Shown here: in pieces, positions 1 to 8,514 of the stretch | Layout of the letters: each line of letters opens with the position of its first letter | Position numbering within the stretch: the first letter of the stretch is position 1 | Assembly: GCF_022788715.1 (NCBI RefSeq) | Contig: NZ_CP085167.1 | Location: 2,617,001 to 2,681,000, forward strand | Origin: Sulfitobacter sp. DSM 110093 | GTDB taxonomy: Bacteria > Pseudomonadota > Alphaproteobacteria > Rhodobacterales > Rhodobacteraceae | Length of the DNA stretch: 64,000 nucleotides | Direction of reading: 5' to 3' | Notes under the pieces: generated by a model | The model's input: the letters and a program-made list of their open reading frames with translations, nothing else | Told to the model about the DNA's origin: nothing | The model's database searches: none | Made by a program: the position numbers and the translations under genes

Positions 1-434
1 TCCTCCGCAACATCGGGACGTGCCGCTGCTTCGCAAGCCTCAAGCGTGCCTGTGTAGCGGACATCTCCGGTGGTTTCATCAAACAGTTGCCAGTTCGTGT
101 CGCCATAAAATTCGGCGAGGTTAGCAATAAAGTCGCCGTCGACATCATGGACCTCGCCGTTTTCCAGCCAGATGCCGCCCGCTTCTGGGCCTTGCGAAAT
201 GTTGGTCGGGCACCACGGGCCAGGTGTGTAATCCAACGGATTGCCGCTGACCGTGATAGAAAAACATTCGGTCTGCGCGCCGCCCGAAAGTGTGCATTCC
301 ACGACCTCGGGGCCGGAAATGACATCCGCTGAGACGAAGAAGGTGGAAATCTCGGCCAGACGTTCATCGGTCTGGGCAAAGGCACTGGTTGCGCTGACTG
401 CGACAAGGAGTGCGGAAAGATAGGTGCGGTTCAT
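1..434 (-). CDS. YHYH-type secreted protein, N-terminal part (cut by window edge)
   Basis: The reading frame opens at the ATG at 434 and runs without a stop to the window edge, so only about 144 residues are seen. Residues 1-20 form a signal peptide ending in TSAFA. The mature part repeats the layout of the neighbouring gene at 456-1595: a VECTLSGG-type segment, a second Cys in QTECF, then a GPWCPTN segment. It is therefore a tandem paralog of that gene's N-terminal domain. It lies 21 nt downstream of its paralog on the same strand, so the two are probably co-transcribed under the MarR gene. Whether it carries the C-terminal YHYH motif cannot be seen. Function unknown; export to the periplasm or outside is inferred from the signal peptide. 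Confidence 0.75.
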   Translation of the reverse strand, partial: MNRTYLSALLVAVSATSAFAQTDERLAEISTFFVSADVISGPEVVECTLSGGAQTECFSITVSGNPLDYTPGPWCPTNISQGPEAGGIWLENGEVHDVDGDFIANLAEFYGDTNWQLFDETTGDVRYTGTLEACEAAARPDVAE

Positions 435-455
435 TTCAGACGCCTCGATGAAGTA

Positions 456-1595
456 CTATTGGTTGGGTGGTGTTGGCAGGGCGTCGCGCAGCGCAGCATC
501 ATCCACGCCGAGCGTTTCGGCGACCTCGGCAAGGTCGGCCTCACGACCACCGGCATCGTCAATCGCTTGCATCAATGCTTCGGCTGTCACGCCAAGGGAC
601 GCGGCCGCCTCATCAAAACCCGGCGGCAACTGACCGCCTTGGGGGCCACCGTTCGCTCTTTCTGCGCCGATCCCCCCATCCGCCGTTGTCGCGAAATTGT
701 CCTCGGCCATCACGCCAACCAGGCACGCGGGCAGGTTCGGAAAGCTTTCAGAGGCATGGTAGTGATAGGTCTCGCCAAGCACTGTCGGTCCGATGTGCCC
801 GCCGCATGCGTCCAGCCCTTCCGGCCCTTTACCATCAGCTTCCATGCTGCCGAACATTGGAAAGCCATCGAAGGCGTAACCGAACTGCGCGCTCGCATCC
901 TGCGTCAGTGCGCAATCGGCCGAAACGCCTTCGGCTTCCAGCGCGGTTTCAATGTCGGTAGACGTGCCGTGCCAGTGATACCAGCCACCGGGGTCAATGT
1001 GCCCGCCGCAAACGTCCAGCGCAGGCAGATGGCCGGTGTCCAACACCGAAGGTGCGTCGGCAAAGATTGGCACCCCGTCGAGTGCAACGCCAACCGATGC
1101 CACAGTGCCGAGGTCGGTCGGCGTTTCCGCCATGACCGGATCCACCGGCAGGCGCATCGTGATCACGACAGTGTCATCTTCGGATGCTTCCAGACAAGCA
1201 TGATCTGCATCGGGGCGGCCGCCTGCTCCGGGATCGCTGATCGCGATGTCGCCGTTGTCGTCATAGAATTGATAGCCCTGAGCGGCCAGCATCTCGAAAA
1301 GGGCGCGGTCAAGCCGATAAAGCCCAGCCTCTTCGCCGTCCCAATCCCAGATGCCGCCTATCTCGGCGAGGTTGGATGGGCAAAACGGCCCGGTCTCCAG
1401 CCCGTCCGGTTTGTATGCGACTGTGAACTCATAGCACTCGGCTTGGGTGCCATCCTCAAGCGCGCATTCGACGATTGCAGGATCTTGCGTAAACGCAGTT
1501 TGCGCAAACTGGGCGGGGTCGGGATGTGCGTAAACCGCACCAGGGATGAGCAGCGCAAATGACGCTGACGCTGCCAGGAGTGTGGATGGTCTCAT
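456..1595 (-). CDS. YHYH domain-containing secreted protein
   Basis: 379 residues with a signal peptide (1-23, ending GAVYA). The name-giving YHYH tetrad is at residues 277-280 in GETYHYHAS, with a related WYHWHG at 205-210. Each follows a CGGHI-P motif (196-199 and 264-267), so the histidine-rich core looks like two copies of one pattern. Several Cys are spaced as if for disulfides. The C-terminus (about 325-375) is a low-complexity acidic, Ala-rich helix. YHYH-domain proteins are known by sequence pattern only; metal binding is a reasonable guess from the His clusters. The start overlaps the stop of the marR gene by 4 nt (ATGA), which makes translational coupling likely. The N-terminal 130 residues resemble the gene at 1-434. 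Confidence 0.85.
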   Translation of the reverse strand: MRPSTLLAASASFALLIPGAVYAHPDPAQFAQTAFTQDPAIVECALEDGTQAECYEFTVAYKPDGLETGPFCPSNLAEIGGIWDWDGEEAGLYRLDRALFEMLAAQGYQFYDDNGDIAISDPGAGGRPDADHACLEASEDDTVVITMRLPVDPVMAETPTDLGTVASVGVALDGVPIFADAPSVLDTGHLPALDVCGGHIDPGGWYHWHGTSTDIETALEAEGVSADCALTQDASAQFGYAFDGFPMFGSMEADGKGPEGLDACGGHIGPTVLGETYHYHASESFPNLPACLVGVMAEDNFATTADGGIGAERANGGPQGGQLPPGFDEAAASLGVTAEALMQAIDDAGGREADLAEVAETLGVDDAALRDALPTPPNQ

Positions 1596-2071
1596 CTATT
1601 TGTCTCCAATGGTTCGGTTTGTTCGGCATGCACAGCGCGACCGGGGGCGTGACCGCCCAGGCTGTCGCGCAGCGCGCGCGTTAAAGTGGAAAGCGTTTGC
1701 GCGTCAGTTTCACCCAAACGCGCAGCGATCATCGCGTCGATATCGCGCCATGCTTCATGAATATCCGCGAGCAAATCGCGGCCCCTATCCGTCAGTCGAA
1801 GGATGTTACTTCGGGTCTCATTGGGGTCGATAACGCGGGTGATGTAGCCCCCATCTATCAGGCGCGCCGTCATGGTGCTCATACTGGAGGGGGTGATGCC
1901 GAACGCGCGGGCCAACGTCACCTGTGACGCAGGCTCCATCCGGGCAAGCGCGTCAATCATCCGCGCCTGCCTTGGTCGCATGTCAATACGCGCAAGACGC
2001 TTGCGCAGCTCCTCCTCCACCAACGTGGCGGAATGAAGCAGGAAGTGAAGTTTGAATAAGTCAGTTGCCAT
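1592..2071 (-). CDS. MarR-family transcriptional regulator
   Basis: 159 residues from the chosen ATG at 2071. A longer frame opens at 2113, but its extra 14 residues do not look like family sequence, and MATDLFKLHF is a typical MarR beginning. A winged-helix segment follows the usual spacing: SQVTLARAFGITPSSMST recognition helices, then the wing residues around DPNETRSN. MarR proteins are dimeric repressors, often released by phenolic or oxidant ligands. The gene overlaps the YHYH gene by 4 nt and is divergent from the membrane protein gene at 2145. A 33-bp inverted repeat covers its own start codon, which points to autoregulation. No clear Shine-Dalgarno precedes 2071, so translation may be leaderless or the start may differ. 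Confidence 0.85.
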   Translation of the reverse strand: MATDLFKLHFLLHSATLVEEELRKRLARIDMRPRQARMIDALARMEPASQVTLARAFGITPSSMSTMTARLIDGGYITRVIDPNETRSNILRLTDRGRDLLADIHEAWRDIDAMIAARLGETDAQTLSTLTRALRDSLGGHAPGRAVHAEQTEPLETNR

Positions 2072-2094
2072 ACTTACAGTTCGTATGCTAACTG
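2062..2094. promoter_or_regulatory. Probable MarR operator (33-bp inverted repeat)
   Basis: The arms are CAGTTGCCATAC (2062-2073) and GTATGCTAACTG (2083-2094), separated by 9 nt. Ten of twelve positions pair. It sits between the divergent marR gene and the membrane protein gene and overlaps the chosen marR start codon, the usual position for an autoregulatory operator that could also control the divergent gene. Confidence 0.65.
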
Positions 2095-2144
2095 ATTTTC
2101 GAGCGCAACCCATTTCTCAAACCACCACAGATAAGGGCCAATTC

Positions 2145-2882
2145 ATGCCAAACACGCGCGTCGCATCCCTTTTTGCCGTCGGCCCGCCGCGACCCGCCCA
2201 AATGCTGGGCCTCGTCATCGTGACGGTGGCGGTCCTCTGGACAGTGTCAAGTTGGTGCTATTACGCGCTGGTCAACGGATGGTCGTTCGAAAGCGGCTAT
2301 GACGATGCGCCGATCCTATTCACCGGCTTCTATCTGGTTTGGAGCGCCGTGGCGCTGGCGCTCTTCCGCCCCCTCTTTTCGATGCACGTCACACTACGCC
2401 GGATTATGGGACACATTGTGGCTTTGCTGCCGATCCTGCTGATCTATGGAGCGTTCGTGACGCTGGTCCTGCCTTTGCTGCCAGACGTGTCCGAAGTGCG
2501 CGCGCCACCGAACCCGCCGGAGTTCATGTTCGCCTCTGCATGGTATTACCTGCCCAAATCCGCCGACATCCTATTCCAGCAAACCTTAGTCGCAGCGATG
2601 GTATTGAGCGCGCATCGCGCGGGTTTCAGACTGCGCTTAATCTCTATCGGTATGGCCGTGATGTTCGGTGGTTTTCATCTGATGTTGATTTTCGACGGCT
2701 TCACGTCGCTCTACGTTGCACGCTTCACCATCGCCGCTGCGATCTTCGGTCTGGTGATCCCTTATCTCTATCTACGTACGCGATACGGGTTCCGGTGGGC
2801 CTATGGACTGCACTGGTCCTTCTATGCTGTCGACGCGGCAGTGACGCATGTGGTTTTGGCCGTGCCGCCGTGGATGAACTAG
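2145..2882 (+). CDS. Multi-pass membrane protein of unknown function
   Basis: 245 residues from the ATG at 2145, preceded by AAGGG at suitable spacing; an in-frame upstream start at 2052 would run through the operator and is rejected. At least six hydrophobic helices can be read, including MLGLVIVTVAVLWTV, the VALLPILLIYGAFVTLVL stretch, and a C-terminal pair ending WMN. I see no catalytic motif and do not recognise the family. It is divergent from marR and shares the palindrome-containing intergenic region, so it may be MarR-controlled and work with the secreted YHYH proteins. That link is inference from position only. Confidence 0.7.
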   Translation: MPNTRVASLFAVGPPRPAQMLGLVIVTVAVLWTVSSWCYYALVNGWSFESGYDDAPILFTGFYLVWSAVALALFRPLFSMHVTLRRIMGHIVALLPILLIYGAFVTLVLPLLPDVSEVRAPPNPPEFMFASAWYYLPKSADILFQQTLVAAMVLSAHRAGFRLRLISIGMAVMFGGFHLMLIFDGFTSLYVARFTIAAAIFGLVIPYLYLRTRYGFRWAYGLHWSFYAVDAAVTHVVLAVPPWMN

Positions 2883-2929
2883 CAATCGCCACCCAATCTG
2901 AAACGCCCAGAATGTGGCCCAAACCCGCT

Positions 2930-2956
2930 GCGCAGGGGACTGATTACCCCCTGCGC
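2930..2956. terminator. Hairpin between convergent genes
   Basis: GCGCAGGGG (2930-2938) pairs with CCCCTGCGC (2948-2956), a perfect 9-bp stem. It lies between the convergent membrane protein gene and the TonB receptor gene, so it could end transcription from both sides. No T-tract is present. Confidence 0.5.
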
Positions 2957-2975
2957 CGCACTGCTAAGCCGGCAA

Positions 2976-4940
2976 TTAGAACTTTGTCGTCAAGCTGACC
3001 CAGAACGTTCTTCCGTTCTGGGTTTTACCATGGTCATCACTGTTGATGTCTCGATCCGTGAGATTGTAGATCGCGCCACTAAGACTGACACTGTCGTTCA
3101 CCCTGTAGTTTGCGCCGATATCAACCGTGGCGTAACTATCATAATCGCTTACAACCACCGCACCAGTTCTGTCCTGCGAGGCCGATAACGATGTGCCGAT
3201 GTAATTCGCCGTGCCCCAAAGCGCGAGCTCCGGCGCAGGGGACTGCCAATCAAGACGGAGCTTGGCTTGGGTCTCAGGCGTGCGGTTTAAGGGTTGGCCT
3301 GCGAATACGCCGCTGCGTTGCTCGGATTCGAGCAAGGTAACGCTGCCACTAAGCTCAAGATTATTGGTCAAAAAGTGCCCGGCGGCGAATTCAAGCCCTC
3401 GGTTGCGCACGTGATCGACGTTTACATAGCGGTAAAGATCACCACCCTGCGGAGCGCCACCTGTGGCCACGAGTTGGCTGTCGATCTTGTCGTCGAAATC
3501 GATCTGAAACATCGTGGCTGAGAAGCTGCTTTGACCATTGTCAAAGCGCAGGCCAAACTCATAGTTCCGGCTGCTTTCCGCTTTGAGGTCCGGATTGCCT
3601 TGGATTGCATCGCCACTCCGGCTGCCGTTTGTGGGCAGGTAGTAGTTTTCATTCGCATCCCGCAATTCCGGTGTCTTGTACCCACTGGAAATGCCTCCGT
3701 TGATGTAGAAGTCCGAGGCAAGTTCGTACGATCCCCAGATCCGCGGCGTGAGCTTGCCGCCAAAGCGTTCGTCATCGGTATAGCGCGCACCGAGTGTCAG
3801 ATCGAAACGGTCTGTGATGGACCAGATGTCTTCGACAAACAGGGAAGTTTGAGAGTTGCTAAATTCAAACCGTTGGGTGGTGTCGGTTGAGCCGAGGTTC
3901 ATATCGGTCAAGTCAGAGGAAAGATACTGCCCTCCCACCGTGAATTGATGCAGGCCGTGCCACTCCAACTCGCGGGAGGCTTTGACATCCAAGGTTGTCG
4001 TCTCAAAGTCGATGATGCGTCCGACCGACGAGGTGGGCGTGGCGCGTTTGGCTTTCTCATACGCCAATAGGGCTGTTACATCCCAACCGCTCAGGTAGCC
4101 CTCATAGCCCAAGCCCAGAGTCTCACGCTCATCTTCGCGCAGGGTAGAGACCATTGTGGAGCCGCGCAGGCTCTCGTCTTCGTTGGTTGTGTCAGAACGC
4201 CCATAGCGCAACGAGACTTCATGATCCGGCGCGATGACCCAATTCAGAACGGCGTTGAGGTCAGTCAAGTCGCGGTCACTGCTGCCCACATCGGTACTGC
4301 TGTTGCGGCCCAGTGTCCGCCCCCAAAGTTTAAGCCCAACCGCATCCCCGACCAGCGGACCACTGAGATAGAATGAAGCTTGGTTTGAGCGCCGATCTTC
4401 CGAGCTTTCGGGGATCAGGCTTTCAAACGTTAGGGAGCCTGTCCAAGCTTCGGCCACAGGTTTGGTGATGATATTCACCACCCCGCCAAGCGCCTCAGAG
4501 CCGTAAAGCGAGGACATCGGCCCACGCACGACCTCAATGCGGTCAATGGCCGAAGCGGGCGGCACATAAAGCTGATCCAATCCCCCTGAACCATTGGTGC
4601 GCGACTGGCGGGTGTTGACCCGCTGTCCGTCGATCAAGATCAATGTATCTTCTGCCCGCAACCCGCGGAAGGTGATGTTGTCATTGTTGTCTACAAAAAC
4701 ACCGGCCTCGTCTTCAACTGCGTCGGTCAGGTCGGTGTAGCTTTCCGCTTCGAGGTCCGCACCTTTGAGAACGGTAACGCTGGCAGGCGCCGTCAGCGGA
4801 TCGGTGGCAACTCCAGCGGCAGACAGGACCAAGGTGCCCAGTTCATAGCTTTCGCTATTCTGCGCCGAGACCAAGCTTGGACTGGTCAAAAGGATCGTGG
4901 TCGAAAACAGGGCTTGGGAAGCCCGTGAAAGTGTACGCAT
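2976..4940 (-). CDS. TonB-dependent outer-membrane receptor, FepA/CirA-like
   Basis: 654 residues with a signal peptide (1-26, ending LVSA). The plug domain (about 50-165) carries the family hallmarks TLILIDGQRVNTRQSR, AIDRIEVVRGPMSSLYGS and GGVVNIITK, the pattern shared by FepA/CirA/BtuB-type receptors. The rest is beta-barrel ending in VSLTTKF with a terminal Phe, as expected for outer-membrane insertion. Such receptors import siderophores, cobalamin or other large ligands using TonB energy. The NTRQSR run is closest to catecholate-siderophore receptors, but no siderophore genes or Fur-like box are obvious here. It lies 146 nt downstream of, and co-directional with, the metallo-beta-lactamase-fold gene. 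Confidence 0.9.
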   Translation of the reverse strand: MRTLSRASQALFSTTILLTSPSLVSAQNSESYELGTLVLSAAGVATDPLTAPASVTVLKGADLEAESYTDLTDAVEDEAGVFVDNNDNITFRGLRAEDTLILIDGQRVNTRQSRTNGSGGLDQLYVPPASAIDRIEVVRGPMSSLYGSEALGGVVNIITKPVAEAWTGSLTFESLIPESSEDRRSNQASFYLSGPLVGDAVGLKLWGRTLGRNSSTDVGSSDRDLTDLNAVLNWVIAPDHEVSLRYGRSDTTNEDESLRGSTMVSTLREDERETLGLGYEGYLSGWDVTALLAYEKAKRATPTSSVGRIIDFETTTLDVKASRELEWHGLHQFTVGGQYLSSDLTDMNLGSTDTTQRFEFSNSQTSLFVEDIWSITDRFDLTLGARYTDDERFGGKLTPRIWGSYELASDFYINGGISSGYKTPELRDANENYYLPTNGSRSGDAIQGNPDLKAESSRNYEFGLRFDNGQSSFSATMFQIDFDDKIDSQLVATGGAPQGGDLYRYVNVDHVRNRGLEFAAGHFLTNNLELSGSVTLLESEQRSGVFAGQPLNRTPETQAKLRLDWQSPAPELALWGTANYIGTSLSASQDRTGAVVVSDYDSYATVDIGANYRVNDSVSLSGAIYNLTDRDINSDDHGKTQNGRTFWVSLTTKF

Positions 4941-5086
4941 AACTCTATCCTGGATTTGAGACGTCGCCTGGGGGCGTGTGCTGCGACACTGCCTGGGCCG
5001 TTAGGGAACTGTTTATGAGGCGTCTACACGCCGGACAAGCGCAGAGGCGTAGATGTGCCATCATTTGCGCGATTAAGGTATCGGAA

Positions 5087-6127
5087 TTACTTATCGGTTT
5101 TGGTGACCGCCCGAAATCGCTCTGCCTGCGCAAGTGCGCAGTTTTCAAGCACGTCAAACAGCTCCCCTTCATGCTGCCTGACGAACGGATGGGGCTCGCC
5201 CGGCGCACGGCCCTGCAGTTCCTTTAGACGCTGGACAGTGCCGTCGCGCCCCGGGTGGCCGGAGATGAAAACATCGACATCGGCACGCTGCGCATGCCGG
5301 CGCATCTTCCGTGCTGAGGCGGCATAGGACTCGAATATCTCGACAACCGGGCCAAAATTAAAGCCAGTACCCCCCCATAGCAACGCAGAATGCACGTCTT
5401 CCCCGTCGTAGACCGTAAATATCGGTGAGACTGTCCCCGGCGTATGACCCGGCGTGGAGTGAACCTGAAGTGAGGAATTGCCGAACTTCAAAGTCTGTCC
5501 GTCTTCAACAGTCCCGCCCTGTTCCGGCGCGGGGCCAAAGCGCGGGTGCACCCCAAGCCCACCGACAAGCGTCCAGTCTTCTTGTGTCATCAAGATCGGC
5601 ACATTGAGGGCCTCGGACAGGTAATCAGCGCCGCCATAGTGATCGCCATGCCCATGTGTGACCAAAATCGCCTCAATCGCCGAAGGGTCGAGCCCCACAT
5701 CTTGCATAGCGTCCAACACATGTTTTTGCGCATCTTCGTCCGTCCCAAGGCCGTCAATCAATAGGTAGCCTTCGGGGGTGCCATACAGCCAAGTCGTCAC
5801 AGACGGCGTGCCGAGAAACCAAAGATTGTCGAAAACTTGGGTGGCCGGGATGGGTTTGAACTCATACCGATTGGTCGGACGGCGTTGCCCATCTTTGCCA
5901 CTTGGGCGCGGCTTGCGTTCGCGTTTAACGTTCACGTTGCGGATGGGCCTTTCAAGGTCGCAAAGCGACGCGTACCCATCAAAGCCCGCCCCCGCAGCGG
6001 CACGCCCGAGGACGGCGTATTCTTCTTTGGATTTACCAACATCGGCCAGCAGCCCTCCGCCGGGCAGGCAGACACAACACATCAATATACCCAAGGTCTT
6101 CAGCAACACCATTCTCCTCAAACGCAT
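5087..6127 (-). CDS. Secreted metallo-beta-lactamase-fold hydrolase (subclass B3-like)
   Basis: 346 residues from the ATG at 6127; an ATG at 6112 is an alternative, but the GAGGAG beside it leaves almost no spacing. The N-terminus (RLRRMVLLK, then a hydrophobic run ending GGGLLA) is a signal peptide. The metal-binding HGHGDH motif is at about residues 158-163, followed by PGHTPGT and SGHPG, the order found in zinc hydrolases close to subclass B3 enzymes. The substrate is unknown; the family includes lactonases and other hydrolases as well as beta-lactamases. It is divergent from a LysR gene 101 nt away and sits upstream of the TonB receptor, so uptake followed by hydrolysis of an imported ester or lactam is possible. 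Confidence 0.82.
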   Translation of the reverse strand: MRLRRMVLLKTLGILMCCVCLPGGGLLADVGKSKEEYAVLGRAAAGAGFDGYASLCDLERPIRNVNVKRERKPRPSGKDGQRRPTNRYEFKPIPATQVFDNLWFLGTPSVTTWLYGTPEGYLLIDGLGTDEDAQKHVLDAMQDVGLDPSAIEAILVTHGHGDHYGGADYLSEALNVPILMTQEDWTLVGGLGVHPRFGPAPEQGGTVEDGQTLKFGNSSLQVHSTPGHTPGTVSPIFTVYDGEDVHSALLWGGTGFNFGPVVEIFESYAASARKMRRHAQRADVDVFISGHPGRDGTVQRLKELQGRAPGEPHPFVRQHEGELFDVLENCALAQAERFRAVTKTDK

Positions 6128-6228
6128 TGACGGACAAAGAGCCGCCTCGATAGGAACCGCTGTACTGTAGAATACCTTGCAAGGCTCCCCTCGCAGGCGA
6201 TAACTTATAAAAATAGTCGATAAGGATA

Positions 6229-7179
6229 GTGCATATCGTGGGCCTGAATGCATCCATTTTGCTCAACCGTTTTACGCTTCGCGCGAAATTTCGGCATATG
6301 CATCTTCTGATTGCTCTCGCGGAATTTGGCAGCATGCGAAAAGCGGCAATCCAGTTGAACATGACACAGCCTGCGGTGTCACAAACAGTGGCTGAATTAG
6401 AGCGTCTGATGGAGACAAAGCTTTTCTTGCGCCATGCGCGCGGCGTATCCCTCACAACTGCCGGAGCAGAGCTTTTACCCGCCGCACAGCAAATTCTGTC
6501 CATTTTAGGCGATGCGGCCGAGCGGATAGCCAATGAGATGCAGCAGAAAGGTGGCGTCGTTCGTATCGCGGCAAGCCCCGCGGCCGTGGGCGGCGTGCTT
6601 CAAGGCACTCTCGCCGCGTTCAGCCGCACGCATCCCGACATTCAACTTCATATCGTTCCGCTGCGCGATGGAAACTCGATAAGTGAAGCCTTGGACAACA
6701 ATAGCGATTTAATCCTCATGCGCGCTCCGACCGCGACCCCAGAGGGATGGTCATTCGTTGAACTGGTTGATGATAGGCTGACGGCTGTCTGCGCACCTTC
6801 GCATCCGCTTATCTCCTGTGAGCGCCCAAGCGATACCGATCTTTCTGAGGCGACTTGGATGTTGCATCGGGTGGGCTCCGTCGCGCGAAACAAGCTTGAG
6901 AACAGGGCCGCTCGACATGATTGGCCATCCTTGAAGCTCTGTCAGATCGACGTGCATATCCCCAGCCTAACCCGAGATCTGTTAGTATCTTGCGGTTATG
7001 CCGCGTTATTACCGCGTAGCGTGTTATTGGCAGAAATTGAAACGGGCGCGCTAAAAGAGGTTATATCACCGCTGACCGAGCCGCTCGCCCCGTTGGGTTT
7101 CATGTGGAAGCCGGAAAATGGCCGGGTCGGCGTTCGCAAATTCGCAAAATTCTTAGCCGATTATCGATTCATGTCATAA
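6229..7179 (+). CDS. LysR-family transcriptional regulator
   Basis: 316 residues. The N-terminal winged HTH has the classic pattern: RAKFRHMHLLIALAEFGS, then MRKAAIQLNMTQPAVSQTVAELE, then GVSLTTAG. The remaining 220 residues match the periplasmic-binding-like effector domain. LysR proteins usually activate a divergent gene in response to a ligand of that gene's pathway. Here the divergent gene is the metallo-hydrolase at 5087-6127, which makes that gene and the receptor behind it the likely targets. I see no perfect T-N11-A box that I would defend. Confidence 0.9.
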   Translation: MHIVGLNASILLNRFTLRAKFRHMHLLIALAEFGSMRKAAIQLNMTQPAVSQTVAELERLMETKLFLRHARGVSLTTAGAELLPAAQQILSILGDAAERIANEMQQKGGVVRIAASPAAVGGVLQGTLAAFSRTHPDIQLHIVPLRDGNSISEALDNNSDLILMRAPTATPEGWSFVELVDDRLTAVCAPSHPLISCERPSDTDLSEATWMLHRVGSVARNKLENRAARHDWPSLKLCQIDVHIPSLTRDLLVSCGYAALLPRSVLLAEIETGALKEVISPLTEPLAPLGFMWKPENGRVGVRKFAKFLADYRFMS

Positions 7180-7645
7180 CAGACCCTGGTACTGAGCTGA
7201 GCTGAGACCATTGGCATCACTTAGAAAGTGCAGCACTGCGCTCCAATTGACGGTCTGCTATTAAGCCGTGCGTAGTTCACACAGCGCTCAATAGCATGGC
7301 CCCAACTGGAGGGCCGCGTTAGCACTGACGCGCATGCTGCAGCAAATGCCTGCGATCCGCTCATTTCTAACGAGGATGTTCGACCCAAAGGCACCTTTGG
7401 CGACAGCTCAAAATGCTGCGTTGCAGCCATTTGCACTAACCGAATCCTTTTATCATTTAGAGACCCGCTTGCGAAAGTATTTACGATTTCTTGTGAGCCT
7501 GAGAATTCCCGCAGTCGCCGATGCCATCGTTAGATAGATCGGGTTGCGAGCTTTAACTTCGCTACATCGGTTGCCCGCAATGCGAAGCAACCTGTCGTTT
7601 GGCCGTTATCATGTGGCATCGCTGTTCCGGCCACCGGATCCCGCC
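7180..7645. other. Region without a supportable gene
   Basis: Only short overlapping frames on both strands, without family motifs or convincing ribosome binding sites. Possibly decayed sequence between the LysR gene and the zinc-related block. Confidence 0.4.
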
Positions 7646-7900
7646 TCAGATAACGCCCGAGATATCCGCAATTACAACAGCATCCAGTGGCTTGTGGATC
7701 GTAAGCCTGAATTCCTGCATGCTGACATTGACCACGCGAACTTCAGTTGCCGGACCCGGACAGTCCGGGTCCGTGCAGATTGTCTCGCGCACAGAGACAA
7801 GGCAGGCGACCCCGTGGCCAAGTCGGGACCGCACCAGCCGCTTGATCCGCTGCCTATGCCAGAGGGCTTTTGCTGTCTCCATTGCATTCGGGTTTGTCAA
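7646..7900 (-). CDS. Small conserved-looking protein downstream of the HisI paralog
   Basis: 84 residues. The start is TTG at 7900, supported by a ribosome binding site AGAGGA five bases upstream. A basic helical N-terminus is followed by VRETICTDPDCPGPATEVRV and a C-terminal HKPLDAVVIADI segment. The CxxxxC pair in a Pro/Asp-rich loop, followed by a beta-rich half, is compatible with metal binding. I do not recognise a named family. It is co-directional with and 108 nt downstream of the HisI paralog, whose promoter carries a Zur-like box, so zinc-responsive expression is likely. The codons of the Cys loop form a perfect 11-bp inverted repeat with a 1-nt centre (7751-7773). Confidence 0.6.
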   Translation of the reverse strand: MTNPNAMETAKALWHRQRIKRLVRSRLGHGVACLVSVRETICTDPDCPGPATEVRVVNVSMQEFRLTIHKPLDAVVIADISGVI

Positions 7901-8008
7901 AACAATCCTCTCAGCCTATCGCCTGCGGCGCATCGGGCCGCCCTCCTTCAAACCTTTCGGTTGCGCCCATTCAATCGCGCATCCTCGACGTCCCCGTCCG
8001 AGAACGGA

Positions 8009-8482
8009 TCAGAGTTGGGTTGGGTTCGGCACGTCACCGTAGACGGCCACGGGATCGAATGTCTTATTATCCTCAACAAAGGCCAGCGGCGCACCGGCAT
8101 CTGCCCCATGCGGGACGGCCCGGTAAAAGCAGGAGCGGTAGCCTACATGGCAAGACGCGCCTGAGCCGTTGACGGCGACGCGCAGCCACAGCGCATCTTG
8201 ATCGTCGTCGATCCGCGCTTCGACCAGCTTCTGAACCAGTCCAGAGGTCGCGCCCTTGTGCCATAGGACCTGCCGCGCCCGGCTAAAGTAATGCGCCTCT
8301 CCGGTCTGGATGGTCAGGCGGAAAGCCTCGGCGTTCATCCAGCCCAGCATCAAGACCTCTCCCGTAGCGGCATCAGTGGTGACGCAGGGCATCAGGCCAT
8401 CAGGGCCGAACTTGGGCGCAAGATCAGTGCTTTCCTCGACCTGCTCCACGGAGCGGCGGGCTTCAAAGTTCAATGCCGGCAT
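8009..8482 (-). CDS. hisI: Phosphoribosyl-AMP cyclohydrolase paralog lacking one zinc Cys
   Basis: 157 residues from an ATG with AAAGGA upstream. HisI opens the pyrimidine ring of PR-AMP in histidine synthesis. Family motifs are clear: GEVLMLGWMN, HYFSRARQVLWHKGATSG and CHVGYRSCFYR. In canonical HisI the segment DCDxD supplies one of three zinc-binding cysteines; here the matching segment reads DDDQD, so that Cys is Asp, while the other two remain. The gene is divergent from a COG0523 GTPase gene with a Zur-like box between them and lies beside a ThrRS paralog. This matches the known theme of zinc-enzyme paralogs induced under zinc starvation. Retained activity with another or looser metal is inference. 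Confidence 0.88.
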   Translation of the reverse strand: MPALNFEARRSVEQVEESTDLAPKFGPDGLMPCVTTDAATGEVLMLGWMNAEAFRLTIQTGEAHYFSRARQVLWHKGATSGLVQKLVEARIDDDQDALWLRVAVNGSGASCHVGYRSCFYRAVPHGADAGAPLAFVEDNKTFDPVAVYGDVPNPTQL

Positions 8483-8514
8483 CTTGGTCCTTTCGAGTCC
8501 CTTGCGTGAAGCTA

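Noticed and set aside
459..1562. Long plus-strand frame of 367 codons
   Set aside because: Complement of the YHYH gene. It is basic, has no motif, and the minus-strand frame has signal peptide, YHYH motifs and overlap coupling.
7544..8164. 206-codon plus-strand frame
   Set aside because: Antisense to the HisI paralog and the small protein gene, both of which have family motifs or a good ribosome binding site.
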